NCBI GenBank assembly: GCA_030616775.1
Contig: JAUWWQ010000001.1
Location: 1-64,000, forward strand
DNA: 64,000 nucleotides
From: Planctomycetota bacterium
GTDB lineage: Bacteria > Planctomycetota > Phycisphaerae > UBA1845
Reading direction: 5' to 3'
The notes beneath the pieces are model-generated. The model had not been told where the DNA came from. It searched no databases and was given only the letters and a program-made list of their open reading frames with translations. Of the stretch, positions 61,301 through 64,000 are shown piece after piece. Numbering within the stretch: the stretch's first letter is position 1; every line of letters starts with the position of its first letter. The translations under genes and the position numbers were made by a program.

Positions 61301-62297
61301 CGCTGCAGTTGGCGCCATTGCAGCATGCACCGGTGATTTCCGGGCAAAGGTCGCCTGGAGACGCCGGACAAGGCACGTTGGCACCCGCCCAGGTTCCCCC
61401 ATCGGCCTCACAGGCCTCGCGCGCATAGTCGTCCAGGCACTCCTCGCAGGCTCCACAGCAAGCGCCAAAATCGCATAAGTTGGGATCGCACACGGTCCTC
61501 TGGCCGTGAAACCAGCCGCCGGTATCAACCAGGCAGTCTGCCGGCAACCCCTTATCATCGCAAGCGCCCGCGTCCCCTGTGTCGGGGTCGGGGTCGGGTG
61601 GCACGCAGCAGGCCCCCGGAACAGGCTCAAAGCACAGTTCCATCGAGTACGCCCCGCCGTCGAAGACTACAAGCTCAAGGGTGTCGTCGATCGGTGGAGC
61701 CGTGTTGACCGCTACCAGTCCCAACACCTGACCATGCAAGAAGGGCACAGGGTGGGTCTGCTGGTCACGACCGTACGTTACGTTGCGGCTCGCGGGATTA
61801 TTAGTCTGCCCCCAGGACACGCCGATCAGATAGTCAGACTCCGCCTCCAGCAAGAACGTCGTGGGCAACGTGCAGGACTCGTATCTCTCGTCGTCTGATG
61901 CGTCCAATGCAACGCAGTCGGCTAGGGCACGTTCATACGGGACGTCCTCCTCGGAGGGGGCCCGGTGGACGGAGAAATACAGATCCACTTCGCCGGCGAA
62001 GCGGAGCTCCATTCGGATCTCGACGAGGACGGCGTCGTACTCCATCCGAAAGGCATTACCGCGATAGCGGTTTTGCCCGGCGTGCAGGTCGTCGAAGCCA
62101 CCGATGACCTCGCAGCTTGCGTTCTGCGCGGCCACCTCGCCGACGTCCGTGATCATTATTGCAGACTTTTGACTATTGGCTTCGGGATCAGGCGGCGCCG
62201 GCCGGGCCGGCAGGCCGTCACCGGCGCGCGCCGGAGCCGCTGCAACCCAACCAAAGGCAACCAGCACGACACACAAGTTCAGCCGGTCTGTGGGCAT
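58332..62297 (-). CDS. Giant secreted protein with about 22 GACC repeats and dockerin-like tail
   Basis: A 1321-residue exported protein. Signal peptide LNLCVVLVAFGWVAAAPARA, then a beta-rich domain of about 190 residues (YRGNAFRMEYDAVLVEIRM, LEAESDYLIGVSWGQTNNP). About 22 tandem modules of 36-50 residues follow, each with GACC, a Cys after 6-8 residues, a Cys about 10 on, and a final C-x4-C (GACCLPGGSCLRTSQAFC, GACCHLDGTCEDGVLASAC). After a beta domain the end has PADILYLIDCLNGV and GPPDILRVIDLLNGAG, a dockerin-like pair shared with the protein at 38666. The ATG at 62297 has GGAG 10 bases upstream. Probably a cell-surface disulfide-rich fibre. Confidence 0.88.
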   Translation of the reverse strand: MPTDRLNLCVVLVAFGWVAAAPARAGDGLPARPAPPDPEANSQKSAIMITDVGEVAAQNASCEVIGGFDDLHAGQNRYRGNAFRMEYDAVLVEIRMELRFAGEVDLYFSVHRAPSEEDVPYERALADCVALDASDDERYESCTLPTTFLLEAESDYLIGVSWGQTNNPASRNVTYGRDQQTHPVPFLHGQVLGLVAVNTAPPIDDTLELVVFDGGAYSMELCFEPVPGACCVPPDPDPDTGDAGACDDKGLPADCLVDTGGWFHGQRTVCDPNLCDFGACCGACEECLDDYAREACEADGGTWAGANVPCPASPGDLCPEITGACCNGANCSEVCDDDCDALGGDYLGDGTTCEPNFCAGACCVYGTGCGDTTREICGSASGDFKGEGTTCDALPPELECGGACCALLFGEPICLRDLRRDQCTEGGDVDDPVYMGDATQCWDEDIDDCTAPSTRGACCLPGGSCLRTSQAFCQGSGDGAFVQDGTCDQVTCTACCTDTGECYMSATGQCPASDTVIGTSCVPNRCIIPTGVCCYNDGITPCQNGTRRDDCEEAGGRFQEDDDDCANDCPNFFGACCRPNGTCTDRVTESECVGTLTGEYHDGLACDSAGVDCPALGACCLKDGTCYVKLSDECEDEDGLGGSFAGAGVECGPDTCPTGACCVGSVCIEPEVTRPACDALLGDYRGDGTVCDETIKCGNIMGACCMPNETCEFLIHQDCFDHPDGGEYQGEGVLCKGDVCTLGACCPPDFPDGDCVDDVLPLACMATCGEPHPGVACLERPCDPRGACCNGGDCTIEKEVDCIIAGGLYQGDDMECLLGLCTLGACCHLDGTCEDGVLASACTDPADFYPNRDCSQECYPRGACCKELECLEEQTRQLCENAGGTYDGDGTWCREELCVAVACCMPPDDECVDGALTRQECEMYGGVYLGPNAVCGDLDVCTRGACCRADETCAMDDTIGVWCEDPDDFQPGATCNDCVGRGVCCVPGNETCYIMTQEVCQLDEGGRYGDDATVCEPSDMCQVGACCMLDENCGDRTRLDCELAGGIYVDPGAICDDTIDCARGACCDWTTYICEDFVTFGECQGFDQEWTGSVLCADLDPPCVPPTGACCIDATCCFVMTESECADAGGCYQDDDTPCEPNPCQQVSILSSDPPDCALDARQPSKPDGSELAGWNSILITFCGDTSGLTIQDFSLEIPHGSIPGPPANVIPSGNDVTVLFPQIIPTAAWSCVVYNVDETKICLGYMPADVSGDGTSAPADILYLIDCLNGVRSCESRQCDVDRSDLCGPPDILRVIDLLNGAGDYEAWLNRSIAACPSAP

Positions 62298-62433
62298 TGT
62301 TCTACTACTCCTGTGAATGTAGCAAGGGTGGAGAGGGTCGGGGGCAGCCCAATCAAGTCCTGCGGCATGATTAAAAAAATCACGGTGGTGATGGCTGCGA
62401 AGGTCACCACCCCCCCTCCGAGGGTTCCCCAGC

Positions 62434-62463
62434 ATTATATGCGCCAAAGCGCGATGATACCAA
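62434..62463 (-). promoter_or_regulatory. Promoter for the GACC-repeat gene
   Basis: On the - strand, TTGGTA (62463-62458), 18-base spacer, TATAAT (62439-62434). The -10 box is perfect. It lies about 140 bases before the ATG. Confidence 0.6.
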
Positions 62464-62597
62464 TGCGCGGGTCCTTTTCCATTTCTGGCCGCGGTCTTTG
62501 TACTGAGCTATTACCGGACTGCCGCTCAGCAGGCTTAGATGCATACACTGGGTGATGCGAGCCCCAGCGAGGGCATGCGTACCCGCGGCGGGCGCCG

Positions 62598-64000
62598 TTA
62601 ATCGTTCCGCACGTCTATATACTTGCCCATCGTGCGTTGCCCGATGGGCACCGGCGTCGGCTCGCCCAGGAAGGTCGGCAAACGGTCTATGGTCTCCTGA
62701 AATCGCACAGCCCGCCTGTCCACATCGGATGCCCGGGCCAGTGGATCGGCGACGGACTCGTCGTCCTCGCCGCGAAGCACCCCGTAAATCGTGAATACCT
62801 GCGATCGTACTGTCACCCAATCGCCAAGGGCGACCATCCGCGCAACGGCTGTCACGAAATCGCTGTCATCGAGATCCACCTCGCCGAACTCGACCCGGTA
62901 GCGCCCGTCCGTGGCGCCTACGTGGCGGACGTTGGCCAGCTCACCGATGGTCATGAATCCGGTGCCACGCCGCGACACCGGCGCCGGGTCGTTCCAGCCG
63001 CGCCATCCATTTCCATAGTCCCCCGTGGTAAACGTCTGATAGCTGGTATCGGGGTGGTCGGTGACTTCCCGGGCCTCGCGGTACGCAACTATCGACTGGG
63101 CCAAGGGATCCTCGATCGGGGCAGCCTCATTATCGGGCTTCCCATTGAGACCTGCACCAAACCGGATCTTGTCTCGGAACGCTGATGGCATCTTTTCCAT
63201 CGGAATCAGCGGCAACCCTGCCAGGACCGTCCACGGGGCGGCATTGATGTTGATCCGCCCGTGGACACGCAGACCGTCCAGATCGACCCGCGGGAGCGAC
63301 GCGGGGTGGGCAACAAGGTCGGGGTCCTCAATAAAGTAGGGCCCCGCGTTGCTCAGCGGCAATGCCGTGAAATAGTCGAACACCAGCTGACCCCATGGGA
63401 GGTTCTGCAAATCGCCGGGTGTATTCATGTTCGTGCTCAGCGGGTCGACGTGATGCGCGTTTCCGAGGTCGAAGACCGGCATCCGGCCATTGTCGATCTG
63501 CGTATATTCGCGTATTGGGACGCCTGCAACGTTGGTCGTATCGTCAAGCCAAGTCGTAAACGCCAGGTCGTTTGTTCGGTTGTAATCATCATGCGAACGA
63601 TTCGCATGCCGCATTAACAGCAACAGCGAGCCGGTCGTCGGAAAGGCGCCGACTCTCACCGGATCATCGGGGCGCTTCGGATCGAAAGCGAACCTGCCCG
63701 TGCCGGCGAAATTCACCTCGACAGGCCGTAAATTCGGATTGTTGTGATTGTTCCAGTTCCCCAGAGTATGAGTTGCTTGTTCGAAAGTATCCGGGACCGG
63801 TACGGTCCACAACGAACTCGGAGTGACCATCCGCTCCATCGAGAAGGTCTTGAGATTGCCGGGGACCGCGCCGGGAGGATTGGACACGCCAGTCCATGTT
63901 CCATCTATCTTGAATTGATCGACGACGACTTCGGTAGGCAGTGCGTCTCCCGGATACGTTACCCGGCGGACCAGATAGATCACCCAGTCCTTCTGAAAGG
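62598..64000 (-). CDS. C-terminal part of a GspK/PilX-like protein, 5' end beyond the window
   Basis: The frame is open to the right edge (FQKDWVIYLVRRVTYPGD), so the start is outside; over 460 residues are seen. HGRININAAPWTVLAGLP matches the INxNxAP-xxLxxLP segment of minor pseudopilin GspK, and MTIGELANVRHVGA recalls its second helix-hairpin region. The end (VRSQVFTIYGVLRGEDD ... RTMGKYIDVRND) has the beta-strand of pilin-like proteins. This would make it a secretion-system or pilus minor subunit. Function is inferred. Confidence 0.65.
   Translation of the reverse strand, partial: FQKDWVIYLVRRVTYPGDALPTEVVVDQFKIDGTWTGVSNPPGAVPGNLKTFSMERMVTPSSLWTVPVPDTFEQATHTLGNWNNHNNPNLRPVEVNFAGTGRFAFDPKRPDDPVRVGAFPTTGSLLLLMRHANRSHDDYNRTNDLAFTTWLDDTTNVAGVPIREYTQIDNGRMPVFDLGNAHHVDPLSTNMNTPGDLQNLPWGQLVFDYFTALPLSNAGPYFIEDPDLVAHPASLPRVDLDGLRVHGRININAAPWTVLAGLPLIPMEKMPSAFRDKIRFGAGLNGKPDNEAAPIEDPLAQSIVAYREAREVTDHPDTSYQTFTTGDYGNGWRGWNDPAPVSRRGTGFMTIGELANVRHVGATDGRYRVEFGEVDLDDSDFVTAVARMVALGDWVTVRSQVFTIYGVLRGEDDESVADPLARASDVDRRAVRFQETIDRLPTFLGEPTPVPIGQRTMGKYIDVRND

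Noticed and set aside
58332-62297. CRISPR-like periodicity in the GACC region
   Set aside because: The period is about 110-150 bases, varies, is coding and lacks identical repeats with fixed spacers.

Overview
The window reads as a chromosomal segment of a planctomycete, most likely an uncultured Phycisphaerae-like lineage. The reasons are high GC, many secreted cysteine-rich proteins built from repeated 'GACC' modules and closed by a dockerin-like 'PPDILRVIDLLNG' tail, HDOD and GGDEF signalling genes, a lysine-rich histone-H1-like protein, a sigma factor with a long non-canonical N-terminus, and many short palindromic intergenic repeats. The assignment comes from recognising protein styles, not from a marker-gene search.

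Layout. 0-3.4 kb: a gene tail, a HEAT-repeat protein, a small membrane protein and a short lipoprotein. 3.9-13.2 kb: a conserved housekeeping block on the + strand, tRNA-Gln, truncated glmU, prs, rplY, pth, rpsF, ssb, rplI, dnaB, then a BamA-type outer-membrane assembly factor. 13.2-14.6 kb: a three-gene accessory operon on the - strand ending in a Doc/Fic toxin gene broken by one base. 14.7-19.9 kb (- strand): ribBA, pgsA, a thioredoxin-fold lipoprotein, and a coupled HDOD / response regulator-GGDEF pair. 20.4-23.5 kb: a nucleotidyltransferase-like protein, a TPM-domain protein, and lemA; a hicBA toxin-antitoxin module sits between two copies of the lemA 3' end. 23.7-28.1 kb: unknown - strand genes and a metallophosphoesterase among dispersed repeats.

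28.4-33.7 kb: APS kinase, a sulfatase-fold/TPR membrane protein, a lipoprotein, a zinc-phospholipase-like protein with an Ada-type zinc tail, and a 51-residue lysine-rich protein. 33.7-34.6 kb is an AT-rich gap. 34.6-41.8 kb: EF-P, a secreted beta-helix protein, a HAD phosphatase and a large secreted cysteine-rich protein. 42-48 kb: a transposase relic, a two-gene unit of a ClpP/SppA-like serine protease with a histone-like N-terminal tail plus a 59-residue acidic protein, a tungsten-type aldehyde:ferredoxin oxidoreductase, a GH130 enzyme and a DUF2752 protein. 48.4-58 kb: a transglutaminase-like protein, a coiled-coil membrane protein, the unusual sigma factor, a sialic-acid-type cassette (neuA-neuB fusion plus neuC) and a second HDOD protein. 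58.3-64 kb: a 1321-residue secreted protein with about 22 GACC repeats, and the 3' part of a GspK-like protein running off the window.

The points most worth following are the sigma factor with an N-terminal MerR/HTH-like region, the fused sialic-acid enzyme, the protease plus 59-residue partner with its histone-like tail, the hicBA insertion that duplicated the lemA end, and the broken Doc operon.
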